From: Physella acuta
Lineage: Eukaryota > Mollusca > Gastropoda > Physidae
Assembly: GCF_028476545.1 (NCBI RefSeq)
Contig: NW_026731791.1
Location: 38,501 to 102,500 of the forward strand
Direction: 5' to 3'
Length of the DNA: 64,000 nt
The notes below the pieces were generated by a model. That model saw nothing but the letters and a program-made list of their open reading frames with translations. It was not told the origin of the DNA and ran no database searches. Below, piece by piece: positions 10,856 through 22,759 of the stretch. The stretch's first letter is position 1. The number at the start of each line of letters is the position of its first letter. A program made the translations under genes and the position numbers.

Positions 10856-10859
10856 CCTA

Positions 10860-11405
10860 GACCAAGCAAACTTATCAACTACATGTTACATGTCTAAATA
10901 GCAAGAGTAATTTTAACTTTCGGAAATAAAATTTTCGCTTACACATCATCATAAATTCCACCATCCCCCCACCCACACCTACCACCTTAAATTTATATCC
11001 CCGCACATGTGTATGATTGTGTTTAATTTTAAATTAATTAGCTAATGAGCGTGATTAATCGCCGTATGCTGTTGCCAGAAAGTTTTTAAAAAATCTGGAC
11101 GACTTGTTGCATGGAGTCTAGGTAAAGGTGATGGGAAATTGTTTTATGCGGGTGGGTTGTTGTGTGTGTGTGGGGGGGGGGGGGGTGCTGTTGCCATGGC
11201 GACGGGAGGTAAAACAATTTAGGCGAAATGGAAATGCAGTTGCGGGGGAAGAATAGGTGACGGGTGGAAGAGAGGGGGGTGGTGGGGGTGTAGTTAAGTA
11301 AGACAACGAGTGTGTTCTTGAGTTTGTACGTCTGCTACAGGTGTTGGAGGGGGGTCGGGTAGGGTATATGTAGAAAGCCCGAGAAAAGATGTAGAGTGTT
11401 GGTCT
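10860..11405. other. No gene seen
   Basis: Includes a poly-G run at about 11171-11184 and G-rich sequence; the Pro/Thr-rich reverse frame at 11118-11306 is a by-product of that. Confidence 0.45.
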
Positions 11406-11409
11406 ATTG

Positions 11410-11582
11410 TTTTAATCTAACTGGAGAAGGGGTTTGGTAAAGTGGTTGGGTGAAGAGGTTCGATGAGGGGGTTCGGTGAAGGGGTTGTGTGAGGGGGTTC
11501 GGTGAAGGGGTTGGGTGAAGAAGTTCGGGAAGGGGTTGGGTGACGGGGTTTAAGTGAAGGAGTTAGAGGGGGGGGGGAGGGA
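11410..11582. repeat. ~14-bp G-rich degenerate tandem repeat
   Basis: Roughly ten copies of GAAGGGGTTGGGT / GAGGGGGTTCGGT-like units, no C on the + strand over long stretches. Confidence 0.75.
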
Positions 11583-11865
11583 TGAGAAAAATAAAGTGAG
11601 ATGGTAATGAGAGAGACAATTAGAGCAACTAATTATGTTCAGTTGAGTTTTTTTTTTTGGCATATGCTTGTGTTCATGATTTAACATGATATTGGTGTTT
11701 TAAATTGTTTGGATTACTGCTTGTTTTTGTTAAATGTAGCCTATAACAGGGAATGCCATACATTTTTTTTTCCAGTTGATCGGATTTCAACATGTTTGTG
11801 TTGAATTTTTAAATTATTTGTACCTCTTTTTAAAACGTTTTATCATATTTCAATATGTTTGTGTT

Positions 11866-12060
11866 CTTTCTTCTTCTTCTTCGTTCTTAATTTTAGTGTT
11901 GGAAGTCCAACCAAGAACAAACTACAAGGCAGTAGCTGTTTGATTTTGGAGTTGTCTCTCCTAGTAGAGTGCCTGTCCCCTGCTAACGAGCCTCATCTGC
12001 CGGAGAGTTTTCGGTTTAGCAACCATGAGCTTTACTGACTCGACCACGCCGACCCCCTAC
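11866..12060 (-). mobile_element. SINE-2 copy, near full length
   Basis: Read on the - strand it starts at a tRNA-like head (GGCGTGGTCGAGTCAGTAAA), passes through CAGATGAGGCTCGTTAGCAG and CAAACAGCTACTGCCTTGTA, and ends in (GAA)n after TTAAGAACGAAGAAG. Direct repeats GTTTGTGTT flank it at 11857-11865 and 12061-12069. The GAAGAAGAA tail is the same as that of the Nimbus-type LINE tail at 46947-47233, which suggests a SINE/LINE pair. Confidence 0.8.
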
Positions 12061-12227
12061 GTTTGTGTTAAATATTACATGTTACTAGTTTTAAGTAGAG
12101 CGTATGAGCTGATGAAAGAAATCTTTATTCACGACTTCTGCCTGTGCTGGGTTGATGAGTGTGTTTGGATGTGCATGTTTTCGTTTGTGTGTGAGTGAGT
12201 TTTAGTGCACATGTGTACGCATGTGCA

Positions 12228-12262
<35 letters not shown>
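12228..12262. repeat. (GT)n microsatellite
   Basis: About 16 GT dinucleotides. Confidence 0.9.
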
Positions 12263-12504
12263 CTCGATAAATAAAATGTTTCGAATTTTAAAAGCTGACA
12301 AAGTAAATATTTTTACTCGTCCTTTAAAAAACGTAGTTTGGTTTATAATTGTAACATGCTCAGTCCAACTGTACAATACAATTTCTTTCTTTATTTTATT
12401 TTTCAGTCTAAAGTAAACCAAATAGTTACTTACAAATAAAAACAACAAAATTTGGCTACAATTTGTATTGGGTTAAGCTTTAGACACCTTTTGCTGCTTG
12501 CTCA

Positions 12505-12845
12505 ACACAATTTCTACTCTACTCCCTAACCAAATAACATCTGGACACCATAATATTATCTGCGACCAAACTCTCTAACCAAAATGACCAACAACAAATA
12601 TCTGGAAACCATAATACTATCTGCTAGCGTACACTCTAACCAAATGGCCAGCAGTTAACATCTGGACACCATAATATTATCTGCTAGAGTACTCTCTAAC
12701 CAAATGGTCAGCAGATAGCATACGTACACCATAATATTATGTTACCATACTCTCTAACCAAAATGACACCAGCTAATATCTGGACACCATAATATTATCT
12801 GCTAGAGTAATCTCTAACCAAATGGTCAAGCGCTAACATTTTAAA
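12505..12845. repeat. ~60-bp tandem repeat, five to six copies
   Basis: Unit with ATCTGGACACCATAATATTA, TCTGCTAGAGTA and CTCTCTAACCAAATGGCCAG. Copies differ by small indels. Confidence 0.85.
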
Positions 12846-13002
12846 CTCCTCAGCCCTCACTTAGTACAACACTTATCTCAAGCCTACCATATGTAGTACC
12901 ACTTAAGCGACATTGTTCTTTTTTAGTGTTAACTTATCAGCGGAGATCTAAGACGTCACTGTCACTACCTTAATTTTTCGAGTACATCATATAAGAGTAT
13001 CT

Positions 13003-13013
13003 TATATATATAT

Positions 13014-13071
<58 letters not shown>
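13003..13071. repeat. (TA)n microsatellite
   Basis: TA run with one internal ATAATA interruption near 13023. Confidence 0.95.
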
Positions 13072-13073
<2 letters not shown>

Positions 13074-13079
13074 CAAAAG

Positions 13080-13665
13080 GTATAAGTAATAAGCCGTTGC
13101 ATTAAAACAAGATTTTGCAAAAATAAATAGTAACCATCTCTGAAAATAATTTGATGAAAATGCAACATATACAACCCTATTAAAATTAAATGTTTTTTCC
13201 ATTACTTCTTTAAAAATAAATTTCAAGATGTAGATTTTATATAGAGGGAAGTATGAGGAAAAAAATAGTCCTACCTAGTAAGGTATCTGTGTCTTGAAAT
13301 TTTTTTTCTTACAGAATTCTCCACACAAAAAATCTGCCGAAACTAACACACGATCTCAAGAAAAGACGTAAATCTTATAAATCTTATAAATCTTATAAAT
13401 TTAATTCCTATACAGTATCGAACACTGGTATGAGATATCAAATCAAATCCCTTCAGCTGAGTCAACTATGTGTGTGACAAAAAAAAATTGAATATGCTGA
13501 CAGGCAGACAACTATCCGCCACAAGTGGCTAAGTAAACTCGCAGAAGTCACGACAAACTTTTTTGAGCAACGGAAAAGACACTTTTTTTTATTTTTGTAT
13601 TTTTGCGTGCCCCTTCCCCTCCCCCTCGTCCCATCCCATTGATGTAACAAACAAAGCACTTCTTA
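13080..13665. other. No gene seen
   Basis: AT-rich; a small triplicate ATAAATCTT near 13375-13400. No supported frame. Confidence 0.45.
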
Positions 13666-14440
13666 AAAGGACGAGGGATGGGGAAGGATGGGGAGGGATG
13701 GCGAGGGCGTCGTGGGCTACCTAATCCTTCAAGTGAGCCTTGTTATAGGGCCGCAGTTTTATGGCTCGAAGGACAAGCGGTGCATTGTCTCCCTTCTTTG
13801 GTGAGAGGTGATATGTGGGGGTGATATAGGGGTAGGGTATATGGGGGGGGGTGTACAGAGAAGTTGCATGTGGGGGTGTTATAGTGGTGATGTGTGTGTG
13901 TGGGGGGATGGGGTGTACAGAGAAGTTGTATGTGGGGGTGATATAGGGGTGGGAGGGGGCGGGGGTTGAACAGTGGGCCTATATGTGTATTATAGGGGGG
14001 TTGTTGTACAGATATGTTATATGTGTGGGTATTATAAGGGGTTTTTAAAGATAGGTTATATATGTGGGTGATATAGGGGAGGTGGGAGGCTTTACAGAGA
14101 GGTTATATGTGTGGGTATTATAGGGGAGAGGTAATATGTAGGGGTTTTATAGGGGAGGTGGGGGTTGTATAGAGATGTTATATATGTTGGTATTTTAGGG
14201 GATAGGTTATATGTAGGTGTTTTATAGGGGAGGTGTGGGTTGTATAGAGGTGTTATATGTGTGGGTTGTATAGAGGGGTTATATGTGTGAGTAATATAGG
14301 GGATAGGTTATATGTAGGGGTATTATAGGGGAGATGTTATATTTGTGGGATTAGAGGGGAGAGGTTAAACGAGTGGTATTAGAGGGGAGAGGTTATATGT
14401 GAGGGTATTAGAGTGGAGGGGGGTGCACAGAAATTATATG
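13665..14440. repeat. G/T-rich degenerate minisatellite
   Basis: Long, strand-asymmetric array of ~30-60-bp degenerate units built from GGTTATATGTGTGGGTATTA and TAGGGGAGAGG. Several G4-prone G runs on the + strand. Confidence 0.8.
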
Positions 14441-14449
14441 TGGTACCAC

Positions 14450-15230
14450 AGGGAGCTGGGTGAGTTGTACAGGATTAGGAGGATATAGGAGTTAATTTTA
14501 TCCGTAGGTATTATAGGGGTGGGGGTTGTACAGTATTGAGAGGTAGGGAATGAAGGGGTAACATGTAGGTGTGATGTAACGCTTCCAGGGTAAATTTGTG
14601 ATGGATGAGAGGTGGGGGATGAGGGGTGAACACAATTTGACTATTTGAGGCTTAAAAGAATATAAAAATAAACACAGATGTATAAAGTAATTGTAGGGTA
14701 TAATGTAGAATTTTATTTGGTTTATAAAATAAAATAAAAATAGATTTAAAAATAGTTAGCAAGTTTATCTCTGTATCTTTTAATGAAAATTTGCTTGCAA
14801 ATTTATGCTGTTCCACTCTATTTATTAAAGTAATTTTTGTGCGCAATTCAACAAAGACAGTAGACCTTTGCTTTCATAATATTCTTGTCTGCTCTGAAAA
14901 AGTTTTATTTTTTATTTTCAATTTTTCATAATCCCCAATTCATTAAAAACTTTTGACGCTAAATCTAGAATTAACAAACATTCATAATACCCAGATTTTA
15001 CAAAAGACTTTCTGTTACCCTTATCGTTGCTAAAACTCCTTTCAAAAGCAAACGCAGTTAATGAATAAAGGCAATTTTTGATCCGCATAAAAAAAATTCC
15101 GATAAAAATAATGAAACAGATGAAAATACATCACGAATCAGTAGTTGTTGCCAGATGTAAGGACTGTTTCTAAAAATAACTTTGAGAGGAAACAGAAATA
15201 CAGTGCCCCAAAATAGCTGAAGTGCGAAAT
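14450..15230. other. No gene seen
   Basis: AT-rich unique sequence with no supported coding frame or named repeat. Confidence 0.45.
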
Positions 15231-15239
15231 GCGTGGTGT

Positions 15240-15770
15240 ACGGGAAGGGGTGGGGGGGGGGGGGGGGGAACTGTGAGTGACCTCAAAAGATGCATGTGTG
15301 AGTGTCGTCATTGGGGGAAGGGGGAACGGAGGGAGTGGATTGTGGGATGGTGAGTATGTGTGTTAAGGTGGGTGTGTGTATGTGTGTGTGGGGGATGTGG
15401 TGGTTGTAAATGTTTTGCGTGTATGCGCAAGTGTGCGTGTTTAAGACAATATGTGACTGTTTATATATGTGTGTGGGGATGTGAGTGAAGGGCCATCTCT
15501 GCCTTTATGTATGTGTTTGTGTTTGTGTGAGTGGTAGTGTGTGTGCGTGTGTATGGATGTGTGTGTGCGTGTAAGTGTGAGAAAACGAGTGACCCCGTGT
15601 GTCTCTGTGTGTGTAAATGTGTCTGCGTGTAAGTATGCGTGAGAAATTGCGTGATTGTGTGCCTCTATGTGTAAGTGTGTGTGCGAGTATTTGTGAGCAA
15701 ACGAGTGATTGTATGCGCTTATGTGCATGTGTATATGAGTGTAAGAGTGTGGTTTTAAATTATTTTCACT
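15240..15770. repeat. Poly-G run and degenerate GTGTGT-rich sequence
   Basis: A G run at about 15250-15268 is followed by 500 bp of GTGTGTGTAAGTGTG-like sequence with short-period repetition. The His/Thr-rich reverse frame at 15441-15788 is a by-product. Confidence 0.75.
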
Positions 15771-15914
15771 GCAACATGCTGTAAGCAATCACGCAATGGG
15801 CGGGTCGCCATAAGTACACAAGTACTCATCTTTAAAGTTAAATTAGGAAACAGAAAGGATTTTGAAGGAACGTGTAGCCGGAGTGGTCTAGTGGGTTTAA
15901 AGTACAGGATTCGC

Positions 15915-16375
15915 ACCTAAAATATGATGTGGATGGTAAAGTGGCTTGTAAGTTGGATCATGAAGTGGATTGTGAGGTGGATCTGAAGGTGAATTTTTTT
16001 TGGTGGATTGTAAGGTGGATCATAAAAAGGATTTCAAGGTGGATCTTCATTGCAAGGTGGATTGTACGGTGGATCTTAAGGTGGATTATAATGGGGCTTG
16101 TAAGGTGGATTGTAAGGTGGGTGTTAAGGTGGATTTTTTTGTGTAATGTATTGTGGATCATTAATTAAGTGGATTGCAAGGTGGATTGTAAGGTGAATTG
16201 TAAGGTGGATATGAAGGTGGATCTTAAGGTGGATTGTAAGGTGGATCTTAAGCTGGATTGTAGGTGGATATTAAGGTGGATTGTAAGGTGGATTTAAAGG
16301 TTGTTTGTAAGGAGATTTGTAAGGTGGATCTTAAAATGGATTAAAATATAGCTCTTAAGGTAGGTAAAAAGTGGA
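15915..16375. repeat. ~13-bp minisatellite
   Basis: About 33 degenerate copies of AAGGTGGATTGT / AAGGTGGATCTT. Frames on both strands through it are by-products. Confidence 0.9.
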
Positions 16376-16379
16376 ACTT

Positions 16380-17480
16380 AAGTCTAATTAGATTACGTCT
16401 AATTAACAAGACATCCACAGCTTTAAAAAAAAGTTTTACCTATGTAATTAGTAAATCTACACCCGAATTAAAATGAAATTTGTAATGTTTTTTAGAACAC
16501 CAGTAGCTTACTCAACGCGCTGCATTCTTCTTCAATTTCCATTCTTTTTAAAAAGAAAAAAAAAAAGTAGAATTTCGAAATCGTTCTTGGCAAGGGCAGG
16601 GTAACTAAAGATGGAGCGAGAGAATACACTACCTGCCCGTCTGTTTGAAAGGGATTATCTGGGTTTTAGAAAGAGGGCAGGGGAAGGGGGTGTAGGGGTG
16701 GGGGAGGTGAGGACTCAAAATTAGGAGAAATATAAGCTTGAGTTGCGAGAAAGTTTTTGTTTGTTTGTTTGAAAGTGTGTGTGGCCAAATTGACGTGGTG
16801 TATCCCTGGTGTGTTTATCTTAATTACAAGTTTATTAATGAGGCGGGTGGTATGTTGTTGTCATAGAAACGCCAGGTACCCAACCACCTGGAATTGATAC
16901 CTGTACATCACATAACGGCATCAACATAGATACATATTTTGCTTTACCAACATTTTAAACACCTGTAGAAATAAAAAGTTGCACTTCAGAGGGAGTCCCC
17001 CACCCCCCCCCCCCCAACCTGAGGCGTAGTAACCCACTATTTGGTCCTAGGCGAACTATGAAGTTTTGTTAGTGAAATAACCCCTCCCCCCCCCCCCCCC
17101 CCGAAATTTGGAAAAGGCTGAATCGGACGCTTTAATTATGATGTCAGAAGATTGATATTAAATACAGTTAAATCAGCAATGAAAGCTAAATAGTCTAGTT
17201 TTTTTTTAAACTTTGACTAAGTATAATGCAGAAATGCAGCTTGGTCGGAAAGGGCTTATGTTACACCCTGCTTGGCGTCTCCTATGGTCGCCGCCGCACC
17301 CGCCCTCCCATAGCCACGCCTCTGCCACTCCCTACACGCAAATCCGGCTCAAGATCACACACCAACAACACAGCTGTTTTACTTTTAACTCATTTGTACA
17401 CGATTAATTTAGTAAACTCTAACAACCAAAACTAGACCGAGTTCCAGTTACGTTGTTTTTTGCATGTTGTCTGACGATAT
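16380..17480. other. No gene seen; poly-C tracts
   Basis: C runs at about 17001-17015 and 17084-17102. The frames at 17213-17435 are short, overlap in two phases and lack support. Confidence 0.45.
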
Positions 17481-17489
17481 TTTTTGTTG

Positions 17490-17494
<5 letters not shown>

Positions 17495-17528
<34 letters not shown>
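17495..17528. repeat. Poly(A) tract
   Basis: About 34 consecutive A; a second A tract of about 22 lies at 17936-17957. No retroelement body recognised upstream of either. Confidence 0.9.
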
Positions 17529-17529
<1 letters not shown>

Positions 17530-18129
17530 AGCAACTCTTCACAAAATAATGCTATTCCTATACACATTTTGTTTTCAATTTTATTGAAATAATGTTTTCT
17601 AGATTGCTTCTTTCTTGAAAATACGGATGTGATTAATATATATATATTTTTAATATATAATGTATAATATATATTTTTAAATCATATGTATTTTAGAATC
17701 ATTTTTAAAAACTCAAACATACCATAATATTATATTGATCTATAAGGACGCACTTTTTACTCAGAGTAGACTACTATCAAGTTATGGCACCCCTATCTTT
17801 AATAATGCTCAGAACACTTGCTGGAAAAAAATATAACTGATGCCCAACTTCACTACTCAGCCTTTAACTACGTCCTAATCTAATTTATTTTTAGGAGGGT
17901 TGCAGCTATTTTTATAAATAGATTTTCATTTTGCCAAAAAAAAAAAAAAAAAAAAAAATTCTAGTTCTTTAAACTATATGTTTTTAGCTCTACTCGTTGC
18001 GAGTTATCTTATCTTTAAAGAGTTATCGGCCTTTTAAAGATAACAGCACTAGAGTGGAACAGTCAGGAGAAGGTAATAGAGAAGGCATAAAGAAACTAGA
18101 GATGCGGTGTTTAATACTACAACCATAAA

Positions 18130-19010
18130 GTGGAGAAATTAACATTTTCTACAGCATACACAGTAAAAAGGTAAATTGTAAAAAATGTTGAAACAAGCTA
18201 ATTAAAAAGCCTAGTGACAATTTTAGCGCAATTTCCTTATGTTATCTAAAAATAGCTCTGAAGTATAATGCTGGGGTGCGTTCAAGCTAGGAGAACGATC
18301 GGTTTGTAGGTGTTTATGTAATTTTAAAATTTGTGACCGAACGAAAGGATATTTGAAAACTTTCTTCGACAATGTTGTTCTAAATTATGGCAGGAATCGA
18401 TTGGTACATGTTTCAAGTCGCTAAGTGGTCTGGTTGCCGAGATACGGGCCAAAAACTGCATTTGTTCGAGATTTTTTGGCTTTTCCGTGAAATCCAGGAA
18501 GGAATTCCGTGAATTTTTTTGGCCCACTATCATCCTCGGAACTTGCTTAACAAATTTGCTTTTGGAACTAGTCCTCGATATTGCTTCGTTGAGGAGGAGA
18601 TACGACTTAAAGCTGCAAACACACATCCATCCATTCCCAGAAAAGACGAGTTAATAAACGCAATTCTCCAGAATGGAAATTGCGCTAAAAATGAGCATTT
18701 TCTACGGGATAAACAGTAAAAAGATAAATTGGCAAAAATGTTGAAAAAATGAGCATTTTCTACGGGATAAACAGTAAAAAGATAAATTGGCAAAAATGTT
18801 GAAAAAAATGAGCATTTTCTACGGAATACATAAAAAAAATGTAAATTGTCCATTTTGTTTATCATTTTGAAATTGAGCATTTCTTATAGAATACAAAGAA
18901 AAAAGGTAAATTGTTCAAATTATTGTTTTGCTAGTCGAAAAACGAATATTTTCGGTAGGATGCACGATAAAAAGATAAACTGTTCAAAAATGTTTGTTGT
19001 TTTTTTTAAG
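18130..19010. repeat. ~55-bp dispersed/tandem repeat
   Basis: A unit with AGCATTTTCTACGGGATAAA, CAGTAAAAAGATAAATTG and CAAAAATGTTGAAA occurs once at about 18138-18192 and five times at 18690-18990, two of them nearly identical. The ~500 bp between the first and later copies (18193-18690) is different, non-repetitive and of balanced composition. Confidence 0.85.
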
Positions 19011-19079
19011 GAAACAGTTAATTTCGCTGTGAAATACTTTTGATAGTGTGATACCGGAATTTAAAAGAGGGAATTGGAT

Positions 19080-19345
19080 TAAAATGTAAGATTTGAGTGG
19101 AAACACACGAAGTTTAAAAAAAAAGGGAATGAGCGTAAATGTAAGATATGGGTGGATACACACTTGGATATGAGTGGGGGGGGGGTGAGAGGTTGTGGTT
19201 GTGAGAGAGGGTGGGTGTTATTGTGTGGGAGGGTGGAGATGAGGGATGGTTTTGTGAGAGATTGTGTTTGGCGGGGTGGGGGAGTGGTTGTGTGTGGTGT
19301 TTTTTTGATTGCGGAAGAGGAGGGGGGGGGGGGGGGTCGGCACTT
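19080..19345. repeat. G-rich sequence and poly-G tract
   Basis: GTGGGGGGGG-type sequence ending in a G run at 19322-19336. Pro-rich reverse frame is an artefact. Confidence 0.6.
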
Positions 19346-20040
19346 AAGAAAGTTCACGTAATAAATGTTAAGAAAAAAAAAATCAGTCATTCAACATTTC
19401 AAAGTCCTCATTATAATTATTTCAAAGGTATACAACACCAGATATGCAACTAAATAACGTCTTGTAGGTTGTAATAACAACCAGTTATCTAATTATCCTG
19501 TTCGTGGACTAACGGTTCACCCCCCCCCCCCCCCCCACACACACCATCATAAGAGCCACCCACGGTGATGAATGAGTTAATACAAGGAGGGCGCGGGCAA
19601 AAGACTCGTGTCAGGGGAGACAATTTTAAACCTCTATTTTGATAAACAGTTGGCAAAATATTTCTTTTCAGTAATTGCACCGGCTATTTTAATTTTATTC
19701 CTTCACTTTTCACCCCCCCTACCCCAGTTCCTCCCCCCCCCGTCCCCCGTCCCCCACACTAGCACACGAATACACATTTATATTATTGTTCTGCATGCTC
19801 TACTAGTACATACGCCCGAAGCATACAGTGGCTACTATCTGTATACAATATCACCGGCTCTCTCTCCCAATGTGTTTAAGGCAGGGGTCAAGAGGGGTCA
19901 CGCCCAAAAATAGCTTTTCTTACGTCATAGATGTGACGCTTCTAACAAAGCACGTGCCTGTTGTTGGCGTAAACACAGCCCCCCGCCCCCCTCTAGCTCT
20001 GCTCATCGTGTAATTGTGTATGCACGTGTGGGATTGGTGG
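19346..20040. other. No gene seen
   Basis: C run at about 19519-19536 and C-rich sequence near 19711-19757. Open frames are short and overlap in several phases. Confidence 0.4.
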
Positions 20041-20044
20041 GGCT

Positions 20045-20425
20045 CAATTACATGTTTTGTAGAATTTTGGCTATGGCCCGCTAAAAAGCAGACTTTTCTT
20101 TAGAAAATTTAGACTATAGCCCGCTATAAGTACACAAGTACCTGGTAGAATTTAAACTTTGACTTAAGAAATTAGACTTTTGGACTGCTAAATGACAGTA
20201 AAATTTAGACATTATGTAGAATTTAGACTGGGTTGATACATGAAACTAGAATTTAGACTATAGGATGCTAAATGAATCAGTTTGTAAAATTTAGACTATG
20301 AGCTATTAACTGATACATCTTGTTGAATTTGGCCTAGACGTAGCTCAATGACACATTTTGTAAAAGCTCTAGAGTGTGCTCGCTAAAACTGTTTGTAAAA
20401 TTCAGACGATGGCTGCAATGAATGT
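20045..20425. repeat. ~38-45-bp degenerate tandem repeat
   Basis: Eight or so diverged copies of a unit with TTTTGTAGAATTTAGACTAT and GCTAAATGA. Confidence 0.75.
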
Positions 20426-20756
20426 TTGTCAATAATGTATGCTTAGTTACTCAAAGATACCGTAAAGTGGGGTCTTCAATGTTGAATATAAAGAAATATT
20501 GTGTCACGTTTTAACACAAATTAAGTAAATATTTTGTTTTATAAAGGCCAGTTTAAAGCAAAAATGAAAACTTAACAAAAGAATGACGTAGATCTTTACA
20601 AATAATATCACCTTTCACAAGGAAAACTCTTCAAAAATTCATGTACATTTCATATCAGCAAAGAAGTTTTAATTCACATAAAAGAACAAAAAAAAAAATA
20701 CGGGCTTTTGAAAAACTGTGAAAGAAACGTATTCCACCAAGTATCAAATAACTACG

Positions 20757-20806
20757 GTCTACGGTTATGACCCCCCCCCCCCCCCCCCCCCTGCATACGC
20801 CACTGC
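20757..20806. mobile_element. End fragment of a CAGTGGCGTA-type DNA transposon
   Basis: A poly-C run ends in CTGCATACGCCACTG, the complement of a CAGTGGCGTATGCAG terminus common to small DNA transposons. Only one end is seen. Confidence 0.35.
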
Positions 20807-21086
20807 TTCCAACACTAAAATTAAGAAAGATGAAGACCAGGATTTTTAACTTCCTCATTCTGTGGAGTATCAATCGACGTCATGATGTACCTGAGGGGAG
20901 ATAACACACAGGATGCACGTGCGTGTACTCACCCGCTGCACCGAGAGGGGGACGTTAAACTCACGACCCCCGACTAGCCTAAAGCCCCAGGGAATATCCG
21001 GGCTGGACCGCTGCAGCCAAATGGTCTCCCATCGTCTGCTAGGGCTCGTTCCCAGCTAGGCACCGAACGTCAAGATCTGCAACAAG

Positions 21087-21247
21087 GAAACAGATGGATA
21101 AAACTGTATTCGTAGAATAATCATCTGCACGTATTACAAAATACTATGTAACCCTAACGAAAACCAAAGCTAGACATTAGTTTAAGCCTAACCCTAATCC
21201 TAACCCTAACCCTAACCTAACCCCTAACCCTAACCCTAACCCTAACC

Positions 21248-21319
<72 letters not shown>

Positions 21320-21410
21320 CCCTAACCCTAACCCTAACCCTAACCCTAACCCTAACCCTAGCCCTAACCCTAACCCTAACCCTAACCCTAACCCTAACCC
21401 TAACCCAGAT
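21087..21410. repeat. Interstitial telomeric array (CCCTAA)n
   Basis: About 215 bp (21188-21405) of CCCTAA repeats, the vertebrate/mollusc-type telomere sequence, with a few CCTAA, AACCCTAAA and GCCCTAA variants. It is preceded at 21091 by an ~60-bp unit A (CAGATGGATAAAACTG ... ACTATGTA) and unit B (AAAGCTAGACATTAGTTTAA), and followed at 21405 by a second copy of unit A. Complement strand is G4-prone. Confidence 0.9.
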
Positions 21411-21968
21411 GGATAAAACTGTATTCGTAGAATAATCATCTGTAGGTATAACAGAATACTATGTAAGTTTATTCACAAGGTATTAGAATGTAAGTGTACA
21501 CAAACGGTGACGTCACAAGACGGGGGCGGGTGCGGTCCACACCAAATGACACCATTTAGACGGGTGACATCATTTCGAAAAAATGAACCAAATTAGTAGT
21601 CAGTGTATAAAAATATGGCTCTATTGGTGTAATAAAAGATATATTGGTCAAAGTGTATCTATTAGGCTACAGGACATTACCCCCCCCCGGAAATTACCCC
21701 CTAGACATCCCCGTATTTACCCCCCGGAGCAATTACCCCTATCAATTACTCCCCTGTCAATTACCCCCCCTCCTCCGATTACCCCCTCCCCCTCTCAAGT
21801 TAGAATCCTAATTCTATCTAGAATTCTATAGATAATACTACTTAAGACAAAGGCCAAAAACTAAGAATCCAACTAAGCCTAAAACTTAACACAAAACCAA
21901 ACCCAAAGCTAGACATTAGTTTAAGCCTAACCCTAACCATAACCCTAACCCTAACCCTAGCCCTAACG
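21405..21968. repeat. Second, partial copy of the telomere-associated unit
   Basis: Unit A recurs at 21405-21465; unit B plus eight CCCTAA-type repeats recur at 21903-21967. Between them lie a diverged end of MITE-2 type (21520-21577, GACACCATTT) and a ~15-bp AATTACCCCC repeat at 21670-21790. Confidence 0.7.
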
Positions 21969-22440
21969 CGTTTCTTTATAGTTATTTAAATAGTAGTGTA
22001 TAATTTATTTTCTCCTTTTTAGTGCATTATTACATAAAAGCTTATTAAAACGTTTTTAAAGAAATTATTTTAGTACTTTACATCACAATAGAGTAACATG
22101 ACTAAAATCCATTGCGCACCTATTGAACGTGATGACGCGCTATTGAACGTGATGACGCGCCATTGAACGTGATGACGCGTGTGGAGTAGATAGATAAGAC
22201 TGCCTACTAATTCGGTCAAAATTTTAGTTAATTCATAAAAAAATAATTAGGCATCCAATTAAGTAAAATTTAATGTCATGATGCATTGTCTTCATGTCTT
22301 GACCCACGTACCTACTACGAAACGTATCTGTCAGTTTAAAGTGCCTGCAATGTCGCTCGGGCGTTTCGATCTAGACAGACTGACGACAGAGGAAGCAAGT
22401 TAAAAAAAAAAAGCTTGTAAAAATGGCAAGTCTAACGGTC
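21966..22440 (+). mobile_element. Repeat R, copy 1 (unclassified interspersed repeat)
   Basis: Starts at GCGTTTCTTTATAGTTATTT right after the telomeric repeats and shares long blocks with 45183-45640 (reverse) and 45705-45869: TTTAAATAGTAGTGTATA, TAGTGCATTATTACA, AAAGCTT, ACATGACTAAAA, and CTTCATGTCTTGACCCACGT. It contains three copies of a ~24-bp TATTGAACGTGATGACGCGC unit (22110-22178). No coding potential. Class unknown. Confidence 0.65.
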
Positions 22441-22612
<172 letters not shown>

Positions 22613-22727
22613 AAACGGACGGAAGGAAGGAAGGAAGGACAGACACAGCCCGCTTATATTATAGATGATTGACACAATCATCAGGACGACCTCTGGGGTT
22701 GAGGCGCATGGTTTTTTCAAAAGTTGG

Positions 22728-22753
22728 GATTGGGGGGGGGGGGGGGGGGGGGG
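22728..22753. repeat. Poly(G) tract
   Basis: About 22 consecutive G. Confidence 0.9.
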
Positions 22754-22759
22754 CTCATT

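Noticed and set aside
21188-21405. True chromosome end
   Set aside because: Non-telomeric sequence continues for kilobases on both sides and the flanking unit is duplicated; it is interstitial unless the assembly is wrong.
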